NCBI GenBank assembly: GCA_025449115.1
Contig: JAHLKC010000027.1
Coordinates: forward strand, 1 to 64,000
Length of the DNA: 64,000 nucleotides
Direction of reading: 5' to 3'
DNA from: Chytridium lagenaria
Lineage: Eukaryota; Chytridiomycota; Chytridiomycetes; Chytridiales; Chytridiaceae
The position numbers were made by a program, and so were the translations under genes. Of this stretch, positions 1-10,495 are shown in pieces (the stretch's first letter is position 1; each line of letters begins with the position of its first letter). The notes below the pieces were generated by a model. The model was not told the origin of the DNA. It searched no databases and saw only the letters and a list, made by a program, of their open reading frames with translations.

Positions 1-262
1 GGCTAGAAGGGAATATCCAATCACAAACAGGTAGAGTTATAATTAAAGTGGCATAAAGAAAATAAACCAATCAAGGAAGGTAAATCAAAGTGGGAAATTA
101 AAATGAGTCCAGAATGTAAATGAGAAGTCCAGTGGGCGCGTTCGCGCTCAACTCTAATGACGCGTAAATTCCAGAGCACTCTAGTGTTGCGCCCGACGCC
201 GCGGACTAATGGTGCGAGTGATCCTGACGCGTCCTCGTGAGTCAAGTGAGCGAAACCCAACA
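1..262 (-). mobile_element. Partial LTR, retrotransposon family B, inserted in copia A
   Basis: Read on the minus strand, the sequence starts TGTTGGGTTTCGCTC at 262 and matches the solo LTR at 5745-5791 plus 6198 to about 6420, skipping the family A LTR present there. Here CACTC is followed directly by GCACCATTAG, so this copy is the empty site for the A insertion seen at 5792-6192. It begins abruptly inside the reverse transcriptase region of the copia element, so B inserted into A. The right-hand part of the LTR and any internal region lie beyond the window start. Confidence 0.8.
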
Positions 263-3200
263 CGTTTTCGTTATCTCCCCTTCCATGTTCTTCAGGAGTT
301 TCTTCACGGCGTCCATTACAATCTTCCCTTTTACACGATCATAGCGACATTGCCACCCAGGACGTATCGGAAACTTGGAGCTCTTGTACCTCGGTAACGT
401 CTCATGAATCGTTTTTCTGATCGGTCTAATTCCGCCTTGCTCGTCGACGCCTCTATGATATCATCGACGTAGACTCCCTTCAAGGTGAGGTCCTTGCCGT
501 TTCGCTTGTAGTAAAGGCAACGGATCCGCCGCTGAGCGAGTAAACTTCTCCTCGTCGACTTGGAACGTGTTCAAGTCGGTGTTGAAAACACATTGGTGCT
601 TGAACGAGTCCGTAGAGGCTCTTCATGCACAGGCACACCCAGTCTTCTTTCCCTTTGACGACGAATCCTTCTGGTTGTTCGATATAGATCTCATGATCTT
701 CAAGCTTGCCATTTAAAGAACGCGGTCCTTGACGTCGTATTGTCGAATCTCCATGTTTTCTTGACAAGCGACCGCAAGCATCACTCTCAGCGTCGCTTGC
801 TTGATGACAGGTGCGAATTTCTCGTCATAGTCGATTCCTTGTTTTTGCGAATAACCTTTAGCAACAAATCTCGCTTTTCGTTTATCGAGATTTCCCAACT
901 CATCTCGCTTTGTTTTGTACACCCATCCTGATTTAATAATCTTTCTCCCTTTAGGTCGGGGAACCAACCTCCATGTTCCCATCTCAACCAAACTTTCATT
1001 TCTCCTCCATCGCTTTCCTCCACTCGTCCTTCTCCTTCCTACCCATCGCTTCCTGGTAGGTCTTTGGTTCGTCGTCATCTTCTAACGATGCCGTGTTTGC
1101 TGATGGTCTAACCGTCCAAAACTCTCCAGGCTTCTTCTTGTTCCGTGATGACCTTCGAAGGGATGTTTCGTATGGCTCATCCAGGTCTTCACGGAAGTTT
1201 GGAACTCTCCTTCGACCGGATTGACGAACTGTAGGTGAGTGAGGTTCCTCTCTTTCTTCATCTTCATCGTCGTCGCAATCGGGTGTATGATAACTAACAT
1301 TATCATCTTCGTCATCTTCAGACTCTTCGTCGTTTACCGCCGTATCAACTTCACTTCCACCAGAGCTTGACGAGTCTGTGAGTAATCCGGTAAGTCTAGG
1401 TCGTTTTTCCATCTTGAACCTCCCCTTCAAACTTTGATTCTCCCTTCTCTGCTTCCGCCGCCATTACTCCCTCGTTAAAAATCACTGACTTGCTTCTAAC
1501 CAACTTATTCGTTTGCAAATCCCAAAGGCGATAGCCCAGCGGCTCATACCCAACGAGAGCACACCGTCGTGCGTTAAAGTCTCCCTTCTTTCGTTGCTGC
1601 TTGGGTATCAAGACGAGTGCCAGGCAACCCCAACCACGAAGTCTTGACAAGTCAGGTTTCACTCCAGCGAATCTCTCAAGCGGCGTTGCATCTTGTTCGT
1701 TCGTTCGGGTTGGTGATCGGTTAATGAGGTAAGCTGCAGCCATCACGGCTTCACCCCAAAAACGCGTTTCGAGTTTTGAAGAACTTAACATGCTTTTAGA
1801 CCTCTCGTTCAAGGTCCTGTTCATCCGTTCAGCAACACCGTTCTGTTGCGGTGTGTACGGCATGGTGAAGGTAAGTCGAATCCCATGCTCTAAGCACCAA
1901 TCCTTCATTTGTTTGTTGTTGAATTCGCCGCCGTTGTCTGCCACGATTTCAATGAGCTTCCTTTTGATTTTCTTCTCGGCTTCTTCTTTAAAACTTTTAA
2001 TGTACTTGAACGACTCATTCTTCTTCTTGCACAGGTAAATGGTAACGTAGTTTGTTGCACTATCGACGATGGTAAGGAAGTAACGTGCTCCACCATTTGA
2101 CGCGGTCTTCATAGGTCCAACGATATCGACGTGGACTTTCTCGAGAGGGTCCTTGGCTTTCAACTCGTCGGGTTTGTCAGGAAATGATGTCCTTGTCATT
2201 TTCCCATCAACACAACCCTCACACAGGTAAGTGTCTTCTTCATTCGTCATCTTGACCCCCTTTGCCACCTTCATTAACTTCTTCACTCCCTTCTTTCCTA
2301 GATGACCCATCCGCAAGTGCCACTGGTGCGGTGTCAGAGACTTCTCGGCCTTTGCTGAGGCGGTGCTTGGCTTGAATTCGATGACTTGATCAAGGTAAAT
2401 GAGATTCTCTTTGCTGCTGTAGGTGAACGTTGCAAGTGCTTGCGCTGACGGTTCTTTCTTTGGTTTAAGGTCGTATCCGTCATCCTTAGGAAATATGTCA
2501 AGATCCTCCTTTCTCGCCATCCCAAGCGAGATCAGGTTTCGTCCGATGTTTGGTACGTATAAAACGTTCTTGAGTATTAACGTTCCGGTTCTTCCGCCGT
2601 TTCTAATCTTCACTTCACAGTCACCAACTCCACGGGATTCAAGATTGCTGTTGTTGTCGGCAGTGCTGATGTTGCACTGGATGGAGCGGTAGTTCGACAG
2701 GATGTTGCGCTGGAACGTCATGTGGTGAGTGGCTCCAGAGTCTAACATCCATCTGGTGTCTCTAGTCTGCGGACCGCCTTCCGAGCTCATGTTGACGGTA
2801 GGTACTGCGGCAACGAAAACCACAGGATTTCCTCCGTTGTTGTTGTTCTGATTGTTGTTTTGGTTTGTCAGGTTTGCATTAGGTCCCCGGTTCCAACCAC
2901 CTCGGCCTCGACCTCCTCTACCGCGTCCTCCTCGACCACGGAAACCACCGCGACCTCTTCCACGGAAAAAGCCTCTTCCTGCAGCCGCAGGTTGAGCTTG
3001 AGGTTCGTTGTCTCTTTCATTTCTGTTGTCGTTATTTCTTCTCGTGCTCCAGCAGTCTCTTGCTAGGTAACCTGTCTTTCCGCAATTGTATTCTCGGTCT
3101 TCACCGCTGCGGTGTCTATGTTGTTGGTTGTTGTAGCGTCCCGCTGCGTGAGCCTGGGCGCCTTTGTTCTCTTCATTTTCTTTCTTTCTCTCTTTCAGTT

Positions 3201-3783
3201 TCGTTTCATGGTCTAACAGCTTTCCGACCACATAGGCATAGTCAGCCTCGGCTTTGGGTTCGTTTTCAAGAAGGTTGACGATGATGTCGTATGCTTCAGG
3301 GAGGGTCGTCAAGAGGATGGAGATGTGTTGCGGGGTTGCCGTGTCCTCCCCCGCAGCCTTCAGTTGCTGAATGGTTGACGAGAGTTCCGCGATGTAAGTC
3401 TTCAAGTTGTCTTCTTCTTTCATCTTCAAGTTCGTGAGTTTGCGTCTAATCGCGTTTCTGTTCGTCTGGGCCTTTCTCTCATAGGTCTCGATGATTTTAT
3501 ACCAAGTCGCCTTTGCCGTAGGCTCATCCTGTATCCACGGTAGGATGATGTCGTGAACTCTTGATTCGATCCTCGCTTTTGCTTTCATATCCAGGTCCTC
3601 TTCTTCTAACCTAGTCTTCTTTTTGGCATTTGTAGGCGTGTCAACGACTGCATAGGGCGTCCAGCCCTTCTCAACGATCTTCCAAAGGCCTTTGCCTTTC
3701 AAGTACCCAATCATGTGGTGCTCCCATATGCGGAACTGTGTGCCATCAAACATCACAGGTTTGTCGTCATTCTCTTTCGTCAT
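263..3783 (-). pseudogene. Copia gag-pol polyprotein, frameshifted and truncated
   Basis: The first 795 codons (3783-1396) are open. An N-terminal gag region (residues 1-210) is followed by a damaged zinc knuckle (YNCGKTGYLARDC, lacking the first Cys and the His of CCHC), an Arg/Gly-rich stretch (RGRGGFRGRGGRG), a protease site (LDSGATHH), the integrase HHCC finger (WHLRMGH, CEGC) and the integrase core with D-D-E residues (VHVDIVGP, VADNGGEF, QNGVAERMNRTL). After a frameshift near 1400 an acidic linker runs to about 1000. Two further frames then carry the reverse transcriptase: KARFVAKGYSQ, EIYIEQPEGF, SLYGLVQAP and the catalytic YVDD (460-471). The chain ends where the family B LTR begins at 262. 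At least three frame changes make it inactive as it stands, although sequencing error is common in this window. Confidence 0.88.
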
Positions 3784-3877
3784 CTTCTCGTGTTGACAGC
3801 TTTCTTTCTTGGGAAGATCGCTCTTTTCTCGTTAACTCTTTGGCCCTCGAATGATTGATTCACTCCTCCTTCCAACC

Positions 3878-3893
3878 AAGTGAAGTGCTACCA
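3878..3893 (-). other. Probable tRNA primer-binding site of copia A
   Basis: Two bases inside the 5' LTR end, the minus strand reads TGGTAGCACTTC. TGG is the complement of the CCA tail of a tRNA, and TGGTAGC is the usual start of an initiator-methionine-tRNA site in copia elements. The tRNA identity is an inference; no tRNA gene in this window allows a check. Confidence 0.55.
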
Positions 3894-3895
3894 CT

Positions 3896-4287
3896 TGTAG
3901 GGATTACAGGGCTCAAATGTAATTAAATATAATGAATAAAATAAAGGAAATTAAACTATATAACGGTGATGGAGTCTCCAGCGGTGACAGGGAGGTAATA
4001 CTACGAAACTTCCATATATTAATGTTAACTACTTTTCGCAATACATGTAGAGGGTGGGGATTTACACCAGAACTCATGACCCGTAAATCCCTCCAATTAC
4101 GTATCATAAATAAACATAAATAATAAGTTAAGGGATTAACGCTCCTCAAATGGAATGAGGAGCTCAATAAACTGATCAAATCAAAACTTAAATAACGCGT
4201 AAACAAATAGGTTCGGGGGAAAATAACTTAGACAAAATAACGAATGTGGGTGAGTAAAACAAAACAGAAAGATGAATAAACCCAACA
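3896..4287 (-). repeat. 5' LTR of copia family A
   Basis: Minus-strand sequence begins TGTTGGG and ends CTACA, and matches the plus-strand solo LTR at 5792-6192 along its whole length with scattered substitutions and small indels (392 against 401 bp). Both copies contain the same landmarks, for example the stretch GTCACCGCTGGAGACTCCAT and the final GAGCCCTGTAA. Short terminal TG..CA ends and position just upstream of gag identify it as the 5' LTR. Confidence 0.85.
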
Positions 4288-5744
4288 CCCTTCGTCCACC
4301 CCGGATCACACGACCTCCAACAAGCGAGCACACGAATAAAACGCCAACGTTACCATTGCTCACAACACGACGTCATCGTCGGCGAGGACACCGCCAGATC
4401 CGCCAGCAGCAAAGCTTAATGGTCGAGTGTACCTGCTGGTTAGGAGCCGGGGGCGGCGCAAACGACTGGACGTTGGCCAGCGCCTGCCGCACAGACTCGT
4501 GATTCCGGATCCCAGACTAGTCCCAGCCCGAGGCCCGGTGATGAGAACCCAACGCCGACAAATACTGAAGCAACGTGCCATACTGCAAGTCCCTGACGAC
4601 GCGGTGACCAAAGTGATCGACGACCCGAACCAAACCCGGGAGGGAAAGGGGAAACACCTCCGCTGCAGTTCCCGCCAAACCCAACTCCACCCCCAACACC
4701 CCGATCCGCCGCACCACAGCAGCATTCGACTGGTTTCGCGGTAAAACCGTCGCAAATGATACGATTTCTTCGCTGCCGTAGGAGAACGAAGTGGTCATTG
4801 CGACCGGCGGGCAAAGCGGCCTCGCGCGCATGAAATTGGGCCAAGCCACACAACCTCCGTCCACCGCAACCAGTGCGCCAGGCAACACCACCTCCCACTG
4901 CGCTTGCCCGGGTACAGCGCCAGGAAACCCGCGACATCCCCCCGCGACAACCGGTCGCACCCATCCACATTCACGCGGCTGACGTGAACCATCCGCAACC
5001 GAAACTGAAACCGAATGGCGGCCCCAACCATTTCCCGAACCAGACTTGGAGTAGACCCATACCCCTTCTCAAACACCGCCACGTTGTTCGCATTATCCGT
5101 GTGCCACTGGATGCACTGCCCCAATAATTCCCCCCAACCGTCGCCAGGCCCAACGCGACGGTAGCGATGTCCCACGTTTGGGTCGCCGGCCCCCCCTCAA
5201 GAACGCCGACGCAGTGCAGGCACCAACTCACCGACCAAAAATGATCCCTTGTGCAGCAGAACACCCCCCCCGGTCAAAAACTGTCGCTCACCACCCCCGC
5301 GTGAGAGGACGCGCCATACTTGCTCCCGAGTAAATTCGAACCCCGCCAGTCCAACAACGTGTCCGCAAATTACTCCAAATCCTCCCGCACCGCCAACCAA
5401 ACCGCAACCCACAGCTGCGGATCCACACTTCCCAGCAACCCATACACGTTATTGAGATACACCCTGCCCTGCGGCAAAATCTGGCACACCCACTTCAACG
5501 TCCCCGCAATCACCAACACCCTCTGTGCCGTCAAGAACTAGGAGCAGCTTGCATATTTCCCGGCAACAAGAGAGCTCGAGCGATACCGTCATTGCCCGCG
5601 TGTTTTACCAAAAACCCCAAGACGCGGATCGCTGTCCCGAACAACACCTCCAGCTTCAAGTGGTACCCACCAACCCGAAAACCCTGTTTACCTGCGCAAT
5701 GGTACGGTCCTCCATGCCCTCCGCGACCGCACCAAAGAAGTTAT

Positions 5745-6653
5745 TGTTGGGTTTCGCTCACTTCACTCACAAGGACGCGTCAGGATCACTCTGTTGGGTT
5801 TATTCATCTTTCTATTTGTTTTACTCACCCACATTCGTTATTTTGTCTAAGTTGTTTTCCCCGAACTTTATTTATTTACGCGTTATTTTAAGTTTCGATT
5901 TGATCAGTTTTATTGAGCTCCTCATTCCATTTGAGGATGCGTTAATCCCTTAACTTTATTATTTTTATGTTTAATTTATGATACGTAATTTGGAGGGATT
6001 TACGGATCATGAGTTCTGATGTAAATCCCCACTTTCTACATGTATTGCAAAAAGTAGTTAGAATCAAGACATGTAAGTTTCATAGTAATTACCTTCCTGT
6101 CACCGCTGGAGACTCCATCACCATTCTTTATAGTTTAATTCTCTTTATTAATTCATTATATTTAATTACAATTGAGCCCTGTAACCCCTACACACTCGTA
6201 CCATTAGTCCGCGGCGTCGGTCCCAACACTAGAGTGCTCTGGAATTTACGCGTCGTTAGAGTTGAGCGCGAACGCGCCCACTGGACTTCTAATTTACATT
6301 CTGGACTCATTTGAATTTCCACTTTGATTTACCTTCCTTGATTGGTTTATTTTCTTTATGCCAGTTTAATTATAACTCTACCTGTTTGTGATGGACATTC
6401 CTTCTAGCCTTTATTCCCTTTGTTCCTGTCAAGGCTCTCTGAATTGTTTGTTTTTGTAGTGGAGAGTTTCACGCGTGAGTGTACGCGTCTCCGATAGGTT
6501 TACCTTTTTGTTGTCTTTCCTCTTTACTTGTTCGTTTTGTTTGAGTATTTAAAGACTTGTGTGTTGAGGTCGAAATAAATTAAGAACGTTGTTCGAGCAA
6601 AAGTGCGTTTAACTTTGTTTTAATTGAGCCCCGTGAACAACAAGTATTCAACA
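5745..6653 (+). mobile_element. Solo LTR of family B with 5-bp target-site duplication
   Basis: Begins TGTTGGGTTTCGCTC and ends GTATTCAACA. It is flanked by GTTAT on both sides (5740-5744 and 6654-6658), the expected 5-bp duplication. Without the nested family A LTR the unit is 503 bp. Its first half matches the minus-strand copy at 1-262. No coding region lies between the ends apart from the nested LTR, so it is a solo LTR left by LTR-LTR recombination. Confidence 0.9.
5792..6192 (+). mobile_element. Solo LTR of copia family A nested inside the family B LTR
   Basis: Begins TGTTGGGTTTATTC and ends CCCTACA. It is flanked by CACTC on both sides (5787-5791 and 6193-6197). The minus-strand family B copy at 1-262 shows the unoccupied site with a single CACTC. 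It matches the 5' LTR of the copia element at 3896-4287 with modest divergence. Confidence 0.92.
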
Positions 6654-7340
6654 GTTATCACTATAACTAACACAATTGACACCCCCCTTAACCCACAAGA
6701 TCCAATGGAAACCAGCGTCCCTCATCCCAAACATTAATTCATGATCCACAAACAACAACCCCTCCAACAACACACCCTGCTACAGCTGCTCCAGTTCCGG
6801 CGTGGAAATTGCCAGTACGCAGCCTTGGCATTGACCATCCGCAAGACACAGCCGACCGGGCAATGCGGCCACCATCTGAAGGAGGGCATTCACCCTATCC
6901 AGGAAACACGGCCCCAAGTAGTCCCTTGACGTCAGTGCGTTCTCGCTCAATATCAAACCACTGCGAGGAAACAAGAAATCATGAACAAAGCGCACCATAC
7001 CCTCCGGTGCCCCCTCCTTTTGAACTGCCCCCACTGGTGCGTTGGAAAACACCGGGAACTGCCGAACCTCATCCACAGTAAACGGACCCAAACGCCTGCT
7101 GAGCGCGACCTCCTGGGCGCTATTTGTACCAAACTGATTGGCCGCCGTGGGATGGAACGCCATAGCGGACCCGTGGTTTGAAAACACCATATGACATTCC
7201 TCCGGAAAAACATCCGGCAACGCAAACCCCACGCAAGGATACAATGGATGGGATGGGAACAATGACGGAAACATGTTGGGGGAGCTAAGAGTTTGATTGA
7301 GCGGAGTTTCAAAACAGAAAACGCCCGTGATCAATTTCAA

Positions 7341-8929
7341 CTCACGACTTCCACCCTCCTTGTGTCCTGGAGCCCTAATCTGTCCTTAACCTTCTTCCTG
7401 TTGTTAACAATTACATATTATGTGGTTCTCTACCTCTGTATGCCGGGGCTTGGCAGAGGGGGCCATAGGGAGAACTTCACAGCTTGGCCTCACCGTGATC
7501 TCCCTTCACTCCTTCTTGGATTGCAGCCCACCCCTCTACCCACGGCCACCTGGTGAAGCCGCAATCCAGCTGTTTGAGGCAGAAGGCTGCGATGGGAGCC
7601 TAAGAGTTCCTTTAGGTTACGCTTGGTTGGCTATATTCCACCTCTGATGATCCCCAAGCCGCTGATTGATGCTGTAGGCAGGTGATAGTGAGGTTACCCT
7701 GTGCCGGCTTGTGAGGCAACGAGAGAGTCAGGTTCCAACCATAGCAGGAAGGCAAGGAGACTTTCACTCCCCAATCGCCAGGAGACAATCTGGTGCTCAT
7801 ATTGGTTTATTAGCAAGTTAAGTCAACATAGAAGATACTAAACACGTTCCCTTCTCCCTTTAATAAGCAGAATCTCGCAACCACTCAACCACATCATTGC
7901 CAAACAACAACATCACTTAGATTCAGGAGTACATCCTGTCCCTAAGTGATCTGTGGACTTGCTCTGCTGGAGCAACTTCTTTCCTCTTCTCCCCTACCCC
8001 CTTGTCAAAGCTAGGTAGGGAGGGAATGGATCAAGAGAAGATCACACTTCCCACCAGCATCAACAGTACTTGGTGTTGGCTTTAGCATTGTGCGTGCCAT
8101 AAAGGAAAAATAAACAAAAAACGATAACAAAAGACCTAGGTTGGGGATCACACATGCCTGGGTGGAAAGTACTCAAGGAGGGAGTCCATCCCCACTCCTG
8201 GGAGTTTACCAAGCCTCAAAATTGCCTCAGTGAGCTGGTTTAAGATGTTCTAATCTATTCTCATCTACCTAGGGCCCTGCTCATGCCGATCTCTTTGATG
8301 ACAGGCACCTATATAGCCTGCATTCATAGCCATCAAGAATAGAGCGGAGGTGGTTATACTACCCAAACCTTCAAAGAAATCATGCCACAGAGGGGTCTAT
8401 TCAGGGCTCAAGCCCACTTAGACTCATATCTTGGTTCAAGGTGTAGTTTCCCCCAGCGGCGCTGAGCGCCCGCTGGTAAACTCATTTCAACAATATTGAA
8501 TATTCAAACAGAAAGAGATAGCACCGGCCCAAAGCCGGCCATGCCTGGGGTGTGCAATGAGCTAGTCCAGGTCTTCAGAGGGTGAATGTAAATCTATTCA
8601 ACTTTCTTCATTTTACTATAAACATCAAAAACACAAGTAAATACAATAACTATCAATGTAAGGGAACAACAAAAAATACACATCTTGACCACGCGCATTG
8701 ACACATTGACTACTGTTTATATATAAGAAAACTCCAACTCAAATTCACGTGCTGAAAACTATGAAAATTAAAAAGGAAAACAACAGAACGGGGATAAAGG
8801 AAAAAGCACAACAATTACAACAATTATAATATATATGTCGTGTTTATGCCTCTTGGTGAGATTATATGATAGCTTCACACACCCACCTGGCACCCCTCTC
8901 GTTCCTTGGTGGTCTTCATCCTGTCTCTA
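7341..8929. other. Non-coding, probably transposon-derived stretch
   Basis: No convincing coding region is present on either strand; open frames are short and lack recognisable motifs. The tract lies between two oppositely oriented recombinase-retroelement fragments. It contains GC-rich hairpins (8453-8476 and 8524-8538) in otherwise mixed sequence. It may hold untranslated or eroded parts of those elements. Confidence 0.4.
8453..8476. repeat. GC-rich hairpin
   Basis: CCAGCGG (8453-8459) pairs with CCGCTGG (8470-8476) around a GC-rich loop. Two more short GC hairpins follow: CCGGC/GCCGG at 8524-8538 and CCCCTT/AAGGGG around TCGCG at 8974-8990. Function unknown. Confidence 0.5.
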
Positions 8930-9330
8930 CAGTCACTGATCCGGGTGGAACTCACCCTTTCCAGTAGAAAAAACCCCTTTCGCGAAGGGGTGGTCGTGAT
9001 CATTGGCCTTGTAGACCCCACTGGCCCCTGCACTGTCACCCCTCCTCCACCTCCTATTCATGCGCTTCCCAGCGGCACCTGACTCCCCTCCACCCCTTTA
9101 ACCAAGGCCCGCTTTGCCTCACAAGTCCGCTGCCTCTTTGCCTGTGTTGGCGCCATACTTCTTCCCTATGCAGCCAGGCACAGCTTCCGCATTGGATGTG
9201 CTAAGGCAGCCGGCGCCCTTGGTTACAGCGATTTTGAGATTCAGGTCTTGGGCCGCTGGCGCTCAGACACCTACCATACTTACGTGTGTTTCTCCCTTGA
9301 GATCCGGCTGGACTTGGCGCCAGCCTGGCT
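8930..9330 (+). pseudogene. C-terminal part of a tyrosine recombinase from a DIRS/Ngaro-like element
   Basis: The plus strand encodes a region resembling the catalytic C-terminus of tyrosine recombinases: PLTKARFASQVR (about 9096-9131), RHSFRIGCAKAAGALGYSD with the HxxR pair (about 9175-9231), GRWRSD and a likely nucleophile tyrosine in TYHTYV (about 9249-9282). Upstream sequence near 9015-9080 resembles the preceding part of the domain in another frame, and an in-frame stop near 9010 shows decay. Orientation is opposite to the fragment at 4288-7340, so it is either a separate copy or an inverted piece. It has no link to the dynein gene downstream. Confidence 0.7.
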
Positions 9331-9570
9331 ACCTAATTCTTCAAACCCCGCCTTCCTCTTTTTCTTCCTCTTCCCTCCTGCCTACCTCTCTTTCTGCCCC
9401 ACGCCGTACCATCCCTTGTTTCTGTGTCTTCTTTCCTCTTTGCCCTTTTGTTTCCTTCCTCCTCGCATATGCCCCATTGTTGCCTCTTCGTTTGCTTAGC
9501 TCCTCCTTCTTACTTTTCTCCTCCTTGGGCCGTCTCATTGCCTCCAGCGCCTCTCTCCTTGGACTGTTTA

Positions 9571-9645
9571 TCACGAGCGCCCACCCTGCGTGTCCGCGCT
9601 GGACCCAGGAGCATGCAAGTGATTCACCCAGAGCCCGTTTTTCAG
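9571..9645 (+). repeat. Direct repeat, copy 1 (75 bp)
   Basis: Starts TCACGAGCG and ends CCCGTTTTTCAG. It is repeated with about a dozen differences at 9956-10034. Both copies contain GCATGCAAGTGATT. It lies just downstream of the recombinase fragment, where Ngaro-type elements carry split direct repeats. Confidence 0.75.
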
Positions 9646-9955
9646 CCCAACAAGCACGTCTGTCCCGTATAACGAGTTATGGGGAACTGTGGGTGAAGAA
9701 ACTGAGGTGGGGATAACGAGAAGAGGACAAGAGTGCATATCTAGTATCACCCTTCAACTTGTCCTTTTTCTCTATCCCCAAACACCCAAAGTCTTTCGAC
9801 AACCTACCCTTCGCCTTTTCTACTTTCTTCTCTTGTTTTTTCCTTTCACTACTCGCTTTCCTTCTTTGTTCGGGACACCCTCACCCTATATATGTCCCTC
9901 ACTCCCCCGTTGTGCGTTTTAACTTTAAATATATTTGGTTCTGGGTTGCAGTTTC

Positions 9956-10034
9956 TCACGAGCGTGCACCCTGCGTGCCCGCCCTGGATCCAGGCTCGAG
10001 CATGCAAGTGATTCTCCCAAAACCCGTTTTTCAG
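9956..10034 (+). repeat. Direct repeat, copy 2 (79 bp)
   Basis: Second copy of the repeat at 9571-9645, separated by about 310 bp of pyrimidine-rich sequence. A 4-bp insertion after the GGATCCAGG segment accounts for the length difference. Confidence 0.75.
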
Positions 10035-10495
10035 TTTTGTTCAGTCTTCTATGATCACTTTTTTCGTTTTCGGTCTCGATTTCGGATATTGGAGTTCTTG
10101 GTGCTTTCGCCAGAATTGCGCTAATTACCGCAATTATAAACAATTACATCTTTTTGCTGTTCCTTTTGGCAAAGTTTAAATAAGCGAGTAAAGCGGATAT
10201 ATATAATATGCTTTTTATTATAGAATAGTCGTTTGCTTTGAGCTCTCTCGAGAAATTTGGTTATTGGTACCTTTGTACCTTTGGTACTTTGCTTATGATT
10301 GTGATTATAATCGGACTTCGAAAAAAAGCAAACGGACGGTTGCCAATTTGTGTTTGTTTACATCTTGAGAGGTTGTTTTGAGGTGCCCATCTACAGTCCT
10401 GTTCCTTCCTACCTCAAGCTCCGCGACAGTATCAGAAACCGTCAGCATATCACATCATATACAGGGAGGGAGCATACAGAGGTATCCTCACGACC
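10035..10495 (+). promoter_or_regulatory. Upstream region of the dynein gene
   Basis: 461 bp with no gene. It is AT-rich near 10190-10215, with a TATATATAATA run that could act as a TATA-like element. The bound on its left is the transposon-related direct repeat. No specific regulatory site was recognised. Confidence 0.35.

Larger units (their letters stand above)
263..4287 (-). mobile_element. Ty1/copia-type LTR retrotransposon (family A), 5' LTR plus truncated interior
   Basis: The element runs on the minus strand: 5' LTR (4287-3896), a probable primer-binding site, then one gag-pol region in the copia order protease, integrase, reverse transcriptase. The interior is cut at 263 by a family B LTR, so RNase H and the 3' LTR are not in the window. 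It sits in a decayed DIRS-like element; the five bases outside the LTR are CCCTT on the plus strand (4288-4292), but the matching duplication cannot be checked because the other end is missing. Confidence 0.85.
4288..7340 (-). pseudogene. Decayed DIRS/Ngaro-like retroelement: reverse transcriptase, RNase H, recombinase N-terminus
   Basis: Read from 7340 downward, the frame shows the start of a DIRS-type reverse transcriptase: RRLGPFTVDEV, then a segment resembling the HDLS-P-G-S motif (RFVHDFLFPRSG). A YSDNFF box follows where functional enzymes have YxDD. It is broken exactly in that box by the solo LTR at 5745-6653; removing it and one GTTAT copy rejoins the frame. Further on, RNase H landmarks appear (HTDNANNV near 5090 and VDGCDRLSRG near 4960), then a recombinase N-terminal region ending YLSALGSHHRASGWD (about 4520). 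The element is cut at 4288 by copia A. There are many frame changes and in-frame stops, and GC content is high relative to the neighbours. Assignment to DIRS rather than Ngaro cannot be decided from this fragment. Confidence 0.72.

Noticed and set aside
7420..7800. Possible SINE or tRNA-derived element (GGTTCCAACC resembles part of a B box)
   Set aside because: No convincing A box at the right distance, no poly-A tail and no second copy in the window.
9114..9716. Long plus-strand open frame of 200 codons
   Set aside because: It overlaps the recombinase fragment, which reads in another frame with clear HxxR and GRW motifs; this frame is Pro/Ser/Phe-rich from pyrimidine-rich sequence and has no recognisable domain.
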